DNA from: Rhodobiaceae bacterium
GTDB lineage: Bacteria > Pseudomonadota > Alphaproteobacteria > Rhizobiales > Tepidamorphaceae
NCBI GenBank assembly: GCA_020637895.1
Contig: JACKJP010000002.1
Span: 310,001-374,000, forward strand
Direction of reading: 5' to 3'
Length of the DNA stretch: 64,000 bases
Part shown: piece by piece, positions 54,365 to 63,450 of the stretch
Position numbering within the stretch: the stretch's first letter is position 1
How the letters are laid out: the number at the start of each line of letters is the position of its first letter
Position numbers and translations under genes: made by a program
Notes under the pieces: model-generated
The model's database searches: none
The model's input: the letters and a program-made list of their open reading frames with translations, nothing else
Told to the model about the DNA's origin: nothing

Positions 54365-55198
54365 CTAGTCGAGTGTCAGCGTGCGTTCGAACGCACCCTT
54401 GTCGGAAACGCCGGTCAGGGTAAAAGGCTCCCCGGCGATCGCTGCCCCCTCCTTGCGCCCGGCGAGCGACAGCGTGAACCGATACCGGCCCTGCCCGTCG
54501 CGTCCGGCGGGCTTTGGCAACGCGAGATACCAACCCTCAGGAGCCTCGGCAAAAAGGTCAGCGTTAGCGGCCCCTTCCGGCGCGTCGAATACCAAGGTCA
54601 GGCTATCGTCTTCTCCCCTGATGGCCTGAAGACGCATGCCATCGTCCAAAGCGGGCAAGCGCCCCAGCGCCGCGGCAACGTCGCCGGCCAGATCCGGGCG
54701 ACCCGGTACAAGGCGAATGGTCAGGCGCGCCGTGGCGGGCACGCAGATCTTCTCGCAAACGGCATAATCGAACTTCACGTCCAGTTGCACCGGCGCCGAC
54801 CGGTCTGCCGGCTCGATTGCAATCGGGAAGGTAACGGAACCGGTGTAGCCGATGGAATCGCCATAGGCATCGCTGAACCTGTGCGGAGCGGGATAGCGCG
54901 CTTCGATGGCGTCGATATTTCCCGATTCGGCGAAGTCGAATTGCGGCGGCACCCCGGATTCTCCGGGATTGCGCCAATAGGTCTTCCAGCCGGGCTCAAG
55001 CTCGACCTGCAACGCAGCTGTCCATGTGGTGCCGGTGGTATCGCCGGCGATCAGTCGGAGCCGGCTGCTCTCACCGTTCTGCCAGGCACTTGTGAGAGGC
55101 GCCGCCGTCGACATCTGCGCCGCGACGGCCTGTGCGGGCACCAGTGGCAACACCCAGGCGAAGAGGAGTGGAACGAAGATTGTCCAGTCGGGTTTCAT
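54365..55198 (-). CDS. DsbD N-terminal-domain protein (periplasmic)
   Basis: A 277-residue exported protein with a signal peptide (TIFVPLLFAWVLPLVPAQAVA, cleavage near residue 26) and a domain like the N-terminal part of DsbD: TYWRNPGESGVPPQFDF near residue 75, GYTGSVTFPIAIEPA near residue 115 and the Cys pair in FDYAVCEKICVPATARL near residue 145. The transmembrane electron-transfer domain and C-terminal thioredoxin domain of DsbD are missing, so it would need electrons from another protein such as a CcdA-type partner. No such gene is in the window. Confidence 0.82.
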   Translation of the reverse strand: MKPDWTIFVPLLFAWVLPLVPAQAVAAQMSTAAPLTSAWQNGESSRLRLIAGDTTGTTWTAALQVELEPGWKTYWRNPGESGVPPQFDFAESGNIDAIEARYPAPHRFSDAYGDSIGYTGSVTFPIAIEPADRSAPVQLDVKFDYAVCEKICVPATARLTIRLVPGRPDLAGDVAAALGRLPALDDGMRLQAIRGEDDSLTLVFDAPEGAANADLFAEAPEGWYLALPKPAGRDGQGRYRFTLSLAGRKEGAAIAGEPFTLTGVSDKGAFERTLTLD

Positions 55199-55356
55199 CT
55201 TTCCGTCATAGCCAATCAGTGCCCCCCGACGCCAGTCACGTACGACCCCGTCACATCAAGCCTGCGTGAAGTCCGACCGCGTTCCCGGCACATGTTACCG
55301 GTTTGTGCAATGCGCGTGTCCGCGCTAGCATGATCCTGTTCGCGAAGGAGACGCCG

Positions 55357-55947
55357 ATGGAAACGAGCGGCCAATATCTCGACGGACGCATGCTCGTCGC
55401 CATGCCGAGCATGGGCGACGCCCGCTTCGAGAGGAGCGTTATCTATCTTTGCGCGCACTCCAAGGAGGGCGCGATGGGGATTATCGTCAACCAGATCGCG
55501 CCGAGCATTTCATTCCGCGAGCTGCTCGAACAGCTCGACATCGTTTCAGAAGACAAGCAGATCCGCCTGCCCGCCGATTTCGTCAATCGCAAGGTGTTCA
55601 TCGGCGGCCCGGTTGAGACCGGCCGCGGCTTCGTACTCCACAGCCCGGACTATTTCGCAGAATCGAGCACATTGCCGATTGCCGACGATGTCTGCCTGAC
55701 CTCGACTGTCGACATTCTGCGCGCGATGGTCGATGGACGAGGCCCGCGACGCAGCCTGTTCGCGCTTGGCTATTCCGGGTGGGCACCCGGACAGCTCGAG
55801 GCGGAAATCCGCGATAATGGCTGGCTGATGTGCGACGCAAATTCCGAGTTGGTCTTCGATACGCCGAACGAAGCCAAATATGAGCTCGCCATGCGCTCGA
55901 TGGGCATTGACCCGGCCATGCTTTCTTCAAGCGCCGGCGAAGCCTGA
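55357..55947 (+). CDS. YqgE/AlgH family protein
   Basis: A 196-residue cytoplasmic protein of the YqgE/AlgH family. The start YLDGRMLVAMPSMGDARFERSV near residue 6, then GAMGIIVNQ near residue 40, FIGGPVETGRGFVLHS near residue 80 and GYSGWAPGQLEAEI near residue 135 are the standard motifs. The biochemical role is not known. AAGGAG at 55345-55350 fixes the start. It is divergent from the DsbD-domain gene and converges on the GGDEF/EAL gene. Confidence 0.93.
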   Translation: METSGQYLDGRMLVAMPSMGDARFERSVIYLCAHSKEGAMGIIVNQIAPSISFRELLEQLDIVSEDKQIRLPADFVNRKVFIGGPVETGRGFVLHSPDYFAESSTLPIADDVCLTSTVDILRAMVDGRGPRRSLFALGYSGWAPGQLEAEIRDNGWLMCDANSELVFDTPNEAKYELAMRSMGIDPAMLSSSAGEA

Positions 55948-55961
55948 GAACCCCCTGCCCT

Positions 55962-58862
55962 TCAGGCGTGGCGGGCCTTGCCCTCATGCTGCAACAGTTT
56001 GCGCGCCTCGTCGACGTGCATCGGCGCGCCGAACAGGAAGCCTTGCGCATATTCGCAGTCGAGCTGCTCAAGGCGATAGCGGTCATGTTCGGTTTCCGCG
56101 CCTTCTGCGACGACTTCCATTCCCAGATCGTGGGCAAGGGTGACAATCGCCTGGAGTACGACCGGTCCGTGTCCGTTCGCGCCCTCCTGAACGAAGGTCT
56201 TGTCGACCTTGATGACGTCGAACGGGAAACGGTGCAGATAGCCGAGCGCCGAATAGCCGGTGCCGAAATCATCGAGGGCAAGACCTGCGCCAAGTTCGCG
56301 GATCCGGGTCAGCACCTGGGCGCAGTATTCGGGATTTTCCATCACGAGGGATTCGGTGATCTCGAGTTTCAGGGTGCCCTTCTTGACCTCGCTGCGGCCG
56401 AGCACTGCCTTGACGTCATTGATGAAATCGTGGCGTAGCAACTGCCGGCTCGAAATATTGACGCTCATGAAGAGCGAATCGCGCCCCTCGCCCATGGAGC
56501 GCTGCCAGCTGCCAAGCTGCCGCGCCGCCGTCTCGAGCACGTAAAGACCGATATCGACGATCAGCCCGGTCTCCTCGGCGATGGAAATGAACTCCGCAGG
56601 ATTGAGCCGTCCGAAACGCGGATGGTCCCAGCGCACCAGCGCCTCAAAACCCGCAACCAGCCCGTTCTCCAGGTTGATGATCGGCTGATAGAGAAGGTGG
56701 ATCTCACCCCGTTCGATGGCGCGCCGCAGATCGGATTCCAGCGTCAGCCTGTCGCCGCCCACGGATCTCATGAGCGGCCTGTAGGCCTCGATGCGGTCCG
56801 GGCCGTTGCGCTTGGCATAGTACATCGCGATTTCGGCGTCCTCGAGGATTTCGTCCTTGCGGCGCTGCTTGCCATCATAGATTGCGAGGCCGAGACAGGC
56901 GGTCAGGATGATCTCCCGGCCGCCGAAGGCAATCGGCGTACGCACGGTCTTGCGAACGCTCTCCGCGAAGCCGGTGATGCGTTGAGCCTCCGTCTCGGAG
57001 ATCACGATGATGCCGAACTGGTCACCGGCGAGCCTGGCCAGCGTATCCTGAGGCTTGAGAAGGCGCTGCAGGCGCCGCGCCACCGTCAGGAGCATGCTGT
57101 CGCCGATGGCAATGCCGGCGCTGTCATTGACCTGCCGGAAGCGATCGAGATCGACGACCATGACGGTCGGACGCTGCGCACCTTCCGTTCTGGTGCGCAT
57201 CATGGCGTTGTCCAGCCGGTCGAGAAAAAGTTCACGTCCGGGCAATCCGGTCAGATTGTCGTGCACCGCATCGTGAAGGATCCGCTCTTCGGAGGTGCGA
57301 GCATCCGTGACATCGACGAGCGTACCGACGACACGCGACACCTCACCGTCGGTGCCGAGGATCGGCCGCGCACGCATGCGCATCCAGAGGTAATGCCCAT
57401 CATCGGCGCGCAGGCGGAAATCCTGCGCGATGCGCCCGCGGCGCTGTTCCACAAGCGTGTCGAGCGTGGTGCGGAAACGGTCGCGATCGCCGGCATGGAG
57501 GGCATCGATCCAGTTCATGACCTGGCCTTCCAGCGAGCCACGCGACAAACCGAGCTTCGGCTCCAGTTCGGCGCCGACACTCAGGCGGTCACGCTGGACC
57601 TCCCAGTCCCACACGGTATAGCCGGCACCGATCAGCGCCAGCGCCTTGCGGTTCACATCGGGAATGACGCCGTGACTTATCGCTCCGGAAAACGCGTGTT
57701 GCATGACTGTAAAGCCTATCAGCAACACGAGGATCACGAGGCCACCGTTAAGCGCGGGCGAAACAAGGTCATTGCCCAGGCGTCCCGACACGATCATCCA
57801 GGCGCCAGCCAGCCAGGCGAGCAGCAAAAGCCAGGTCGGGATCAGCAGGAACGCCCTGTCAAAACCGCGAAACGTGAGAAACAGGATCAGACCCAGCCCG
57901 ACGACAACGATAGCGGCGATCGATATCCGGGCGATGCCGGCGGCAAGCGGCGCATCGGCGATTGCAACCCAGACGAGACCAAGAAGTGAGATGAACCAGA
58001 CGCCGGCAACCGGCAGAAAGCGGACATGCCATCGATTAAGGCTGAGATAGGAAAACAGGAACATCAGCAGCGTGGCTGCAAATATCGCCTCGGCACCCGC
58101 ACGGTAGATCTGGTCGTCCTCAACCCCGACATTGACCAGCTTGTGCCAGAAGCCGAAATCGATGCACAGATAGGCAAGGACAGCCCACGCGACCGCGGCC
58201 GCGGCCGGAAACATCAGCGTGCCTCTGACGACGAACAGCACGGTCAGAAACAGCGCCAGAAGGCCTGAGATACCAAGCACGATGCCCTGATACAGCGTGA
58301 AGCTGTTGGTCTTGTCCTTGTAGGCATTCGGCTCCCACAGGCGCAGCTGAGGCAGCCGGTCGGATCTCAATTCGGCAACAAAGGTGACGACAGTGCCAGG
58401 ATCGAGCGTGACGAGAAAGACGTCGGCGTCCTGGCTATCCTGACGTTCCGGCCTGAAACCCTGGCTCGGCGTTATTGCGGCGATACGCGACGCGCCCAGA
58501 TCGGGCCGGAGGACACCGGAGCCGACGAGACGGAAATGCGGCGCCACGATCAGGCGGTCAATCTGTTCGTCGCTGTCATTCTGCAACGCAAAGACGGCCC
58601 AGCTCGCGGTGCGCCCGGGTTCGCGCGTACGCACCTCGATACGACGAACGATGCCGTCGGACCCCGGAGCGGTCGAAACCTGAATGCGATCGCCGTAACG
58701 GACATACATCTCGATGCCGCCGGAAAGATCGATGGCGGAATCTTCAGGCGCAACCTTTACCGCTTCCACAGCCATCGCGGGCTGCGCCGCGATCCAGAGC
58801 GCGGCCAGCAGCAGACAGAGCCGGCCAAGCCAGCGCATGGCTATAGAAAAACCAGACGCCAT
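55962..58862 (-). CDS. membrane GGDEF-EAL cyclic-di-GMP protein, degenerate GGDEF
   Basis: A 966-residue signalling protein. It has an N-terminal signal segment (RWLGRLCLLLAALWIAAQPAMA), a periplasmic sensor of about 200 residues, seven or eight membrane helices (about 205-420, 7TM-DISM-like), a PAS domain near 440-550, a GGDEF domain near 560-725 and an EAL domain near 730-960. The GGDEF motif reads AGDQF near residue 612, with no RxxD inhibitory site upstream, so cyclase activity is doubtful. The EAL domain keeps FEALVRW, VNISSRQL, EITESLV, DDFGTGYSA, KVDKTFV and AEGAETE, so phosphodiesterase activity is likely. Its start overlaps the GNAT stop by 1 base. Confidence 0.92.
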   Translation of the reverse strand: MASGFSIAMRWLGRLCLLLAALWIAAQPAMAVEAVKVAPEDSAIDLSGGIEMYVRYGDRIQVSTAPGSDGIVRRIEVRTREPGRTASWAVFALQNDSDEQIDRLIVAPHFRLVGSGVLRPDLGASRIAAITPSQGFRPERQDSQDADVFLVTLDPGTVVTFVAELRSDRLPQLRLWEPNAYKDKTNSFTLYQGIVLGISGLLALFLTVLFVVRGTLMFPAAAAVAWAVLAYLCIDFGFWHKLVNVGVEDDQIYRAGAEAIFAATLLMFLFSYLSLNRWHVRFLPVAGVWFISLLGLVWVAIADAPLAAGIARISIAAIVVVGLGLILFLTFRGFDRAFLLIPTWLLLLAWLAGAWMIVSGRLGNDLVSPALNGGLVILVLLIGFTVMQHAFSGAISHGVIPDVNRKALALIGAGYTVWDWEVQRDRLSVGAELEPKLGLSRGSLEGQVMNWIDALHAGDRDRFRTTLDTLVEQRRGRIAQDFRLRADDGHYLWMRMRARPILGTDGEVSRVVGTLVDVTDARTSEERILHDAVHDNLTGLPGRELFLDRLDNAMMRTRTEGAQRPTVMVVDLDRFRQVNDSAGIAIGDSMLLTVARRLQRLLKPQDTLARLAGDQFGIIVISETEAQRITGFAESVRKTVRTPIAFGGREIILTACLGLAIYDGKQRRKDEILEDAEIAMYYAKRNGPDRIEAYRPLMRSVGGDRLTLESDLRRAIERGEIHLLYQPIINLENGLVAGFEALVRWDHPRFGRLNPAEFISIAEETGLIVDIGLYVLETAARQLGSWQRSMGEGRDSLFMSVNISSRQLLRHDFINDVKAVLGRSEVKKGTLKLEITESLVMENPEYCAQVLTRIRELGAGLALDDFGTGYSALGYLHRFPFDVIKVDKTFVQEGANGHGPVVLQAIVTLAHDLGMEVVAEGAETEHDRYRLEQLDCEYAQGFLFGAPMHVDEARKLLQHEGKARHA

Positions 58863-59491
58863 CAGAAAAGTCCGTCGGATTCGCGGAAGTCCGGCTCCGC
58901 TACGGCGGGCCGGGGATCGCTCTGGAGGATTGCGAAGAGCAGATGATCCTCCCAGGCGCCATTGATGCAAAGATAACGCCGCGCAAGCCCTTCGCGTGCG
59001 AAACCCGCCTTCTGCAGGACGCGGATCGACGCGTGGTTGGCAGGCATGCAGGCTGCCTCGACGCGGTTGAGGCGCAGGTGATCGAAGGCAAACCCGAGTG
59101 CGCCCGCAAGCGCCCGGCTCATCACGCCATTGGCTGCGTAGGGCGCTCCGACCCAGTAGCCGACGGTGCAGGCCTGGGTTACCCCTCGGCGCACATTGCC
59201 GAGCGTGACGCCGCCGACAATGGCGTCGCTGGATGCACGACAGATGAAGAACGGATAAGCCGCGTCGTCGCGCAGATCCTGCATGTATCGTCGGATGCGG
59301 CGCCGGAAAGCCGGCCGGGTCAGGTCATCGCGCGGCCAAACGGGTTCCCAGGGCGTCAGGAAGCGGCGGCTCTGCTGGCGCAATTCCGCCCATTCGACGA
59401 AATCCGTCATTTCCGGCGTGCGGAGGTACAATTCGCCCGCCGGTATGGCGGGCGGCATGTCGCTGCCAGAAAACGATTTCAGAAACGCCAT
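58862..59491 (-). CDS. GNAT family N-acetyltransferase (RimJ/RimL type)
   Basis: A 209-residue acetyltransferase. The N-terminal LYLRTPEMTDFVEWAELRQQ near residue 18, the acetyl-CoA loop VGYWVGAPYAANGVMSRAL near residue 130 and the C-terminal NHASIRVLQKAGFAREGLARRYL near residue 160 are of RimJ/RimL type, which acetylates N-terminal residues of proteins. The target is unknown. It is downstream of the M16 peptidase gene and overlaps the GGDEF/EAL gene by 1 base, so it may be transcribed with it. ATG 59491 is preferred to the open frame at 59527. Confidence 0.86.
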   Translation of the reverse strand: MAFLKSFSGSDMPPAIPAGELYLRTPEMTDFVEWAELRQQSRRFLTPWEPVWPRDDLTRPAFRRRIRRYMQDLRDDAAYPFFICRASSDAIVGGVTLGNVRRGVTQACTVGYWVGAPYAANGVMSRALAGALGFAFDHLRLNRVEAACMPANHASIRVLQKAGFAREGLARRYLCINGAWEDHLLFAILQSDPRPAVAEPDFRESDGLF

Positions 59492-59520
59492 TTCCCTGCC
59501 TGTCAGCGCAACTTCCCTGT

Positions 59521-60780
59521 TCAACATAATTTTTCGCGGAACGCTTCGGCCGATTCAAGGTCGATCTTCGGTCCAACGGTCGCAAGCGACACGCTGCCGC
59601 CGGAAAGAACCCCGCCGATCTTGTCACGTACCCCTGCCGAATCGATCGCCGCGAAGCGGTCCATGAGTTCTTCCATCGTCCAGACTCGGTCGTACATCAG
59701 TATCTGACGGCCAATCTGTTCGGCCCTTGCCGAAGCGCTTTCCAGGCTCATCAGGATACCGGCCTTTGCCTGTGCGCGGGCGCGATCGACTTCCCTGTCC
59801 GAAATATCGGATGCTGCCCGCTTCAGTTCACCGGCGATCGCCGTGAGCATTTCCTGCGCTGTCTCGGGTTCGGTCGCAGCGGCGATGCTGAACAGACCCG
59901 CATCTTCATAAGCGGCCAGATAGGAAAAGACCGAATAGCAGAGGCCGCGCCGTTCGCGGATCTCCTGAAACAGACGCGAGGACATCGCGCCGCCGAGAAT
60001 TGCGGCCGCCACCCGATAGGTGAAATAGCCCTCGTCCCGATATCCGGGGGCGGGCAATGCGAGTGCGACCTGATACTGCTCGGTGTCGCGCACGACGCGG
60101 TTGTCGCCACCGACATAGCGCGCCACTTCGGATTTCGGCGCAGGTGCTGTCGCAAGCTTGCCAAACCGCGCTTCAAATTCCCGGACAACGGCACCGTGAT
60201 CGACTGCACCTGCAGCCGAGACGACAATATCCGGTCCGTGATAACGCGCGTTCAGATAGCCGCGCAGATCGTCCGACGATGCCGCCCGAACCGAATCGGG
60301 CGTACCGAGAATGCTGCGACCGAGCGCCTGACCGGAAAAGGCTGCCTCTTGCAACAGATCATGGACGAGGTCGTCGGGCGTATCGTGCGCCGCGCCGATT
60401 TCCTGAACGATGACATTCTGTTCGCGGGCAAGTTCGGCGGGATCGAATGTGCTGCCAACGAGGATGTCGGACAGAATATCAATCGCCAGCGGCACATCTT
60501 CCTTCAAAACACGGGCGTAATAGGCCGTCGTCTCGTGGCTCGTAGCCGCATTCAGATCGCCACCGACCGATTCGATTTCTTCGGCGATGGCGGCGGCACT
60601 CCGCCGCTGCGTGCCCTTGAAGGCCATGTGCTCGAGCAGATGCGAGATGCCGTGCTCGGCCGGGCTCTCGTTGCGAGCGCCGGTGCGGACCCAGACCTGA
60701 ACCGCCGCCGTCTCCAGATGCGGCATTGCATCTGTGACGATCCTGAGGCCGCCGGGAAGGTCGGTGCGCTCGACGGCCAT
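59521..60780 (-). CDS. M16 family zinc metallopeptidase (MPP-like)
   Basis: A 419-residue peptidase of the pitrilysin/mitochondrial-processing-peptidase group. The inverted zinc motif is HGISHLLEHMAFKGT near residue 42 (HxxEH) with the further Glu ligand in the ESVGGDLNAATSHETTAYY region near residue 70. The C-terminal R/Y-type pair region LCYSVFSYLAAYEDAGLFSI near residue 290 is also typical. Relatives are common next to threonine synthase in Rhizobiales. It starts 3 bases after the thrC stop. Confidence 0.95.
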   Translation of the reverse strand: MAVERTDLPGGLRIVTDAMPHLETAAVQVWVRTGARNESPAEHGISHLLEHMAFKGTQRRSAAAIAEEIESVGGDLNAATSHETTAYYARVLKEDVPLAIDILSDILVGSTFDPAELAREQNVIVQEIGAAHDTPDDLVHDLLQEAAFSGQALGRSILGTPDSVRAASSDDLRGYLNARYHGPDIVVSAAGAVDHGAVVREFEARFGKLATAPAPKSEVARYVGGDNRVVRDTEQYQVALALPAPGYRDEGYFTYRVAAAILGGAMSSRLFQEIRERRGLCYSVFSYLAAYEDAGLFSIAAATEPETAQEMLTAIAGELKRAASDISDREVDRARAQAKAGILMSLESASARAEQIGRQILMYDRVWTMEELMDRFAAIDSAGVRDKIGGVLSGGSVSLATVGPKIDLESAEAFREKLC

Positions 60781-60783
60781 CTT

Positions 60784-62169
60784 CTAGCTTCGCCTCTGGC
60801 GGAGGTAGGCGGCAATGGCCCCCCGGTCGGCCGGCATCACCTCGAAGCGTTCCGGTCGCTGATGGAGATCGGACAGCCAGGATGGAAGCGCCGCTTCGGC
60901 GCCGGTAGCGGCTTTCACCGCATCGGGAAATTTTGCCGGATGGGCGGTCGCCAGCGTCACCATCGGGCGATCGTCGGCATGCCTTTCGGCGACGACGCGA
61001 CCGACCGCAGTATGGGGATCGAGGAGATATTCCGCCTTTTTCAGCGTCTCGCGCATGCAATCGCCAACGTCGCTTTCGCTGGCGCGTCCGGCTGCGAAAT
61101 CCATCGCGATCGTATCGGTGACAACATCGCCAAGGTCGAACCCGCCCGATTGCGCAAGGCTTGCCATTGCGGCACGCACCGCAGCGGCGTCACGCCCGCC
61201 AGCCTCAAAAAGAAGACGTTCGAAATTGGACGAAATCTGGATATCCATGGACGGGCTTGTCGTGGGCACAACGCCCGCCAACTGGTACCGGCCGGTCTGG
61301 AGCGTACGGGCGAGAATGTCGTTCTCGTTTGTGGCGATGACAAGGCGGTCGATGGGAAGCCCCATGCGTCCAGCCACATATCCGGCGAAAATATCGCCGA
61401 AATTGCCCGTCGGCACCGTGAAGGAGACCGGCCTGCCGGGCGCCCCCAGCGCGCTGGCGGCGGTGAAATAGTAGACGATCTGCGCTGCGATGCGCGCCCA
61501 GTTGATCGAATTGACGCCCGACAGGCCAATCTCCTCGCGCAGCGCCCTGTCGGCAAAGAGCTGCTTGAGGATTGTCTGGCAGTCGTCGAATGTCCCCTCC
61601 ACCGCGAGCGCATGCACGTTCGGTTCGGTGACGGTCGTCATCTGGCGGCGCTGTACGTCGCTGACACGGCCATGCGGATAGAGGATCACGACATCGACGC
61701 TGTCGAGCCCCCTGAAGGCTTCGATCGCCGCCCCTCCGGTATCGCCGGACGTCGCACCGACAATGGTGGCCCGGCGGCCCTGTCGCCGCAGGACATGATC
61801 CATCATCCGCGCCAGCAGCTGCATGGCGACATCCTTGAACGCCAGGGTTGGGCCGTGGAAAAGTTCAAGGATCCAGTCGCCCGGGCCGATCTGTACGAGC
61901 GGCGTCACGGCAGGATGGCGAAATGATGCGTATGCGTCCCGCGTCATGTCACGAAGCGCGCCGGTCTCGATATCGCCCCCGGTGAAGGGAGCAATGATCG
62001 CCGCAGCGACGTCGTGATAGTCCATCGCGGCGAATCCGGCGATCTCGTCAGGATCGATCCGCGGGTAGGATTCGGGGACATAAAGACCGCCGTCGGGCGC
62101 AAGTCCGGAAAGGAGGATGTCGGCAAACGGGGCCGGCGGCGCCTCGCCGCGGGTACTCACATAGCGCAC
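60784..62169 (-). CDS. thrC: threonine synthase
   Basis: PLP enzyme that makes threonine from phosphohomoserine. The 461-residue protein has the N-terminal RYVSTRGEAPPAPFADIL, the PLP-Lys in FHGPTLAFKDVAMQLLARM near residue 103, GATSGDTGGAAIEAF near residue 135 and the phosphate loop VPTGNFGDIFAGYVA near residue 255. It is the class I-like form typical of proteobacteria. The start is GTG 62169, about 10 bases after GGGAGG; no ATG fits. It lies between SURF1 and the M16 gene. Confidence 0.94.
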   Translation of the reverse strand: MRYVSTRGEAPPAPFADILLSGLAPDGGLYVPESYPRIDPDEIAGFAAMDYHDVAAAIIAPFTGGDIETGALRDMTRDAYASFRHPAVTPLVQIGPGDWILELFHGPTLAFKDVAMQLLARMMDHVLRRQGRRATIVGATSGDTGGAAIEAFRGLDSVDVVILYPHGRVSDVQRRQMTTVTEPNVHALAVEGTFDDCQTILKQLFADRALREEIGLSGVNSINWARIAAQIVYYFTAASALGAPGRPVSFTVPTGNFGDIFAGYVAGRMGLPIDRLVIATNENDILARTLQTGRYQLAGVVPTTSPSMDIQISSNFERLLFEAGGRDAAAVRAAMASLAQSGGFDLGDVVTDTIAMDFAAGRASESDVGDCMRETLKKAEYLLDPHTAVGRVVAERHADDRPMVTLATAHPAKFPDAVKAATGAEAALPSWLSDLHQRPERFEVMPADRGAIAAYLRQRRS

Positions 62170-62227
62170 TGACCAATTTCCTCCCGAAAGGATGCCGGGT
62201 TGTCTGCACAATCAAGGCGCCGCGACC

Positions 62228-62989
62228 CTATTCCCGATCGCCTGCATCAGCAAGTCGCAGGCGGCGCTGGCGTGTGAACCAGATGAGAAAGACGACGGCC
62301 TGAATCACGGCGAACGCAAACCATGTGAACACGTACTGCAGGTGGTTGTTGGGTATGTCGAGGCGTGTGGCGCCGGCCCGTGGCCAACCGGGCGCAGCAT
62401 CGGGCTCCGCGGCGAAGGCGATTTGCGGGATTTCGATCGTGCCATCCTTGAGCGCGGTCGCCCTGAACTCAGCCGTCATCCCAGCGATATCGCGCCAGTA
62501 CCAGCGGTTGCCCGCGACATCGTTGTCCGGTGTGAAAAGCGTCTGACGCCCCGGCTCGCGGACCAGCGCGACGATCGTGCGGTCGCCGGGCGGCGTCGCA
62601 ATCGCGTCCAGCTGATCCTGCGGCACAAACCCACGGTTGACGATCACCGCCTGATCGGGCGCCGTCATCAACGGCGTGAAGACCTCATAACCAGCCGCGC
62701 CGCCCTGGCCGATCGAATAGAGATAGAGGTTGGCGCCCTCGACATACCGGCCGGAAAGGGCAACGCGCAGATACTCTACGTCATCGCCTGCCGCTGCCAG
62801 GCGAAGCGCCTCGTCAAGACTTACCGGATCGGCAGACAGGCGGCGTTCGATCCGCGCGAGGAGGTCCTGCTTCCATACGAGCCGCTGCATCTGCCAGATG
62901 CCCAGCGAAACAGTGACCGCTATGCCGATCAGCGCCATTACGGATGCAAAGGCGATAGCGCGGCGGGAGGCTGGCGCCGGCTGGGTCAC
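62228..62989 (-). CDS. SURF1 family cytochrome oxidase assembly protein
   Basis: A 253-residue inner-membrane protein that helps insert haem into cytochrome aa3 oxidase. It has two membrane helices, AIAFASVMALIGIAVTVSLGIW near residue 11 and YVFTWFAFAVIQAVVFLIWF near residue 217, with a periplasmic SURF1 domain between (WQMQRLVWKQDLLARIERRL near residue 31, YVEGANLYLYS near residue 80, NRGFVPQ near residue 118). Its first 4 bases overlap the DUF983 stop. Its position after ctaE and DUF983 fits its role. Confidence 0.93.
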   Translation of the reverse strand: MTQPAPASRRAIAFASVMALIGIAVTVSLGIWQMQRLVWKQDLLARIERRLSADPVSLDEALRLAAAGDDVEYLRVALSGRYVEGANLYLYSIGQGGAAGYEVFTPLMTAPDQAVIVNRGFVPQDQLDAIATPPGDRTIVALVREPGRQTLFTPDNDVAGNRWYWRDIAGMTAEFRATALKDGTIEIPQIAFAAEPDAAPGWPRAGATRLDIPNNHLQYVFTWFAFAVIQAVVFLIWFTRQRRLRLADAGDRE

Positions 62990-63369
62990 TGGTTGCCCCT
63001 GTCGAGCTTTCCTTCCTCGGCGCGGCGCCGATACTGCTGAACGATCATGAGCCCCTTGAGCGGCCGCAACATGCCGAGCGAGAGGATGAGGATCAGCGGA
63101 ATCCAGATGACCAGATGCACCCAGTAGGGGGGCTGGAAAGCCAGTTCGACAACGGCCGCCATCGCCACGACGATGAAACCGACGATCAGGATGACGAAGA
63201 CGGCCGGCCCGTCGGCGGCATCGGCAAAATCGAGATCGAGCCCGCAGACGCTGCAGCGCGGAGCAACGCTCAGATAGCCCGAGAACACCTTGCCGTCACC
63301 GCATCGCGGGCAACGGCCGGCAATGCCGGTGGAGAATACCGGTTGTGGCGGATAGTCCTCGTCTCGCAT
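62986..63369 (-). CDS. DUF983 domain protein
   Basis: A 127-residue membrane protein of the DUF983 family, usually in cytochrome c oxidase operons. The N-terminal part carries two CxxC pairs (GRCPRCGDGKVF near residue 15 and RCSVCGLDLDF near residue 40) that could bind a metal. Two membrane helices follow (VFVILIVGFIVVAMAAVVEL near residue 60 and YWVHLVIWIPLILILSLGML near residue 84). The exact role in oxidase assembly is unknown. ATG 63369 is preferred to 63396. Confidence 0.88.
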   Translation of the reverse strand: MRDEDYPPQPVFSTGIAGRCPRCGDGKVFSGYLSVAPRCSVCGLDLDFADAADGPAVFVILIVGFIVVAMAAVVELAFQPPYWVHLVIWIPLILILSLGMLRPLKGLMIVQQYRRRAEEGKLDRGNQ

Positions 63370-63450
63370 CGGCGAATTCCTCTTCCGGAAACGCAAGCGG
63401 GGCGACCTGTCGGCCGCCCCGGCTTTGTTTGTTCAGACAGGCGGCGCCGG

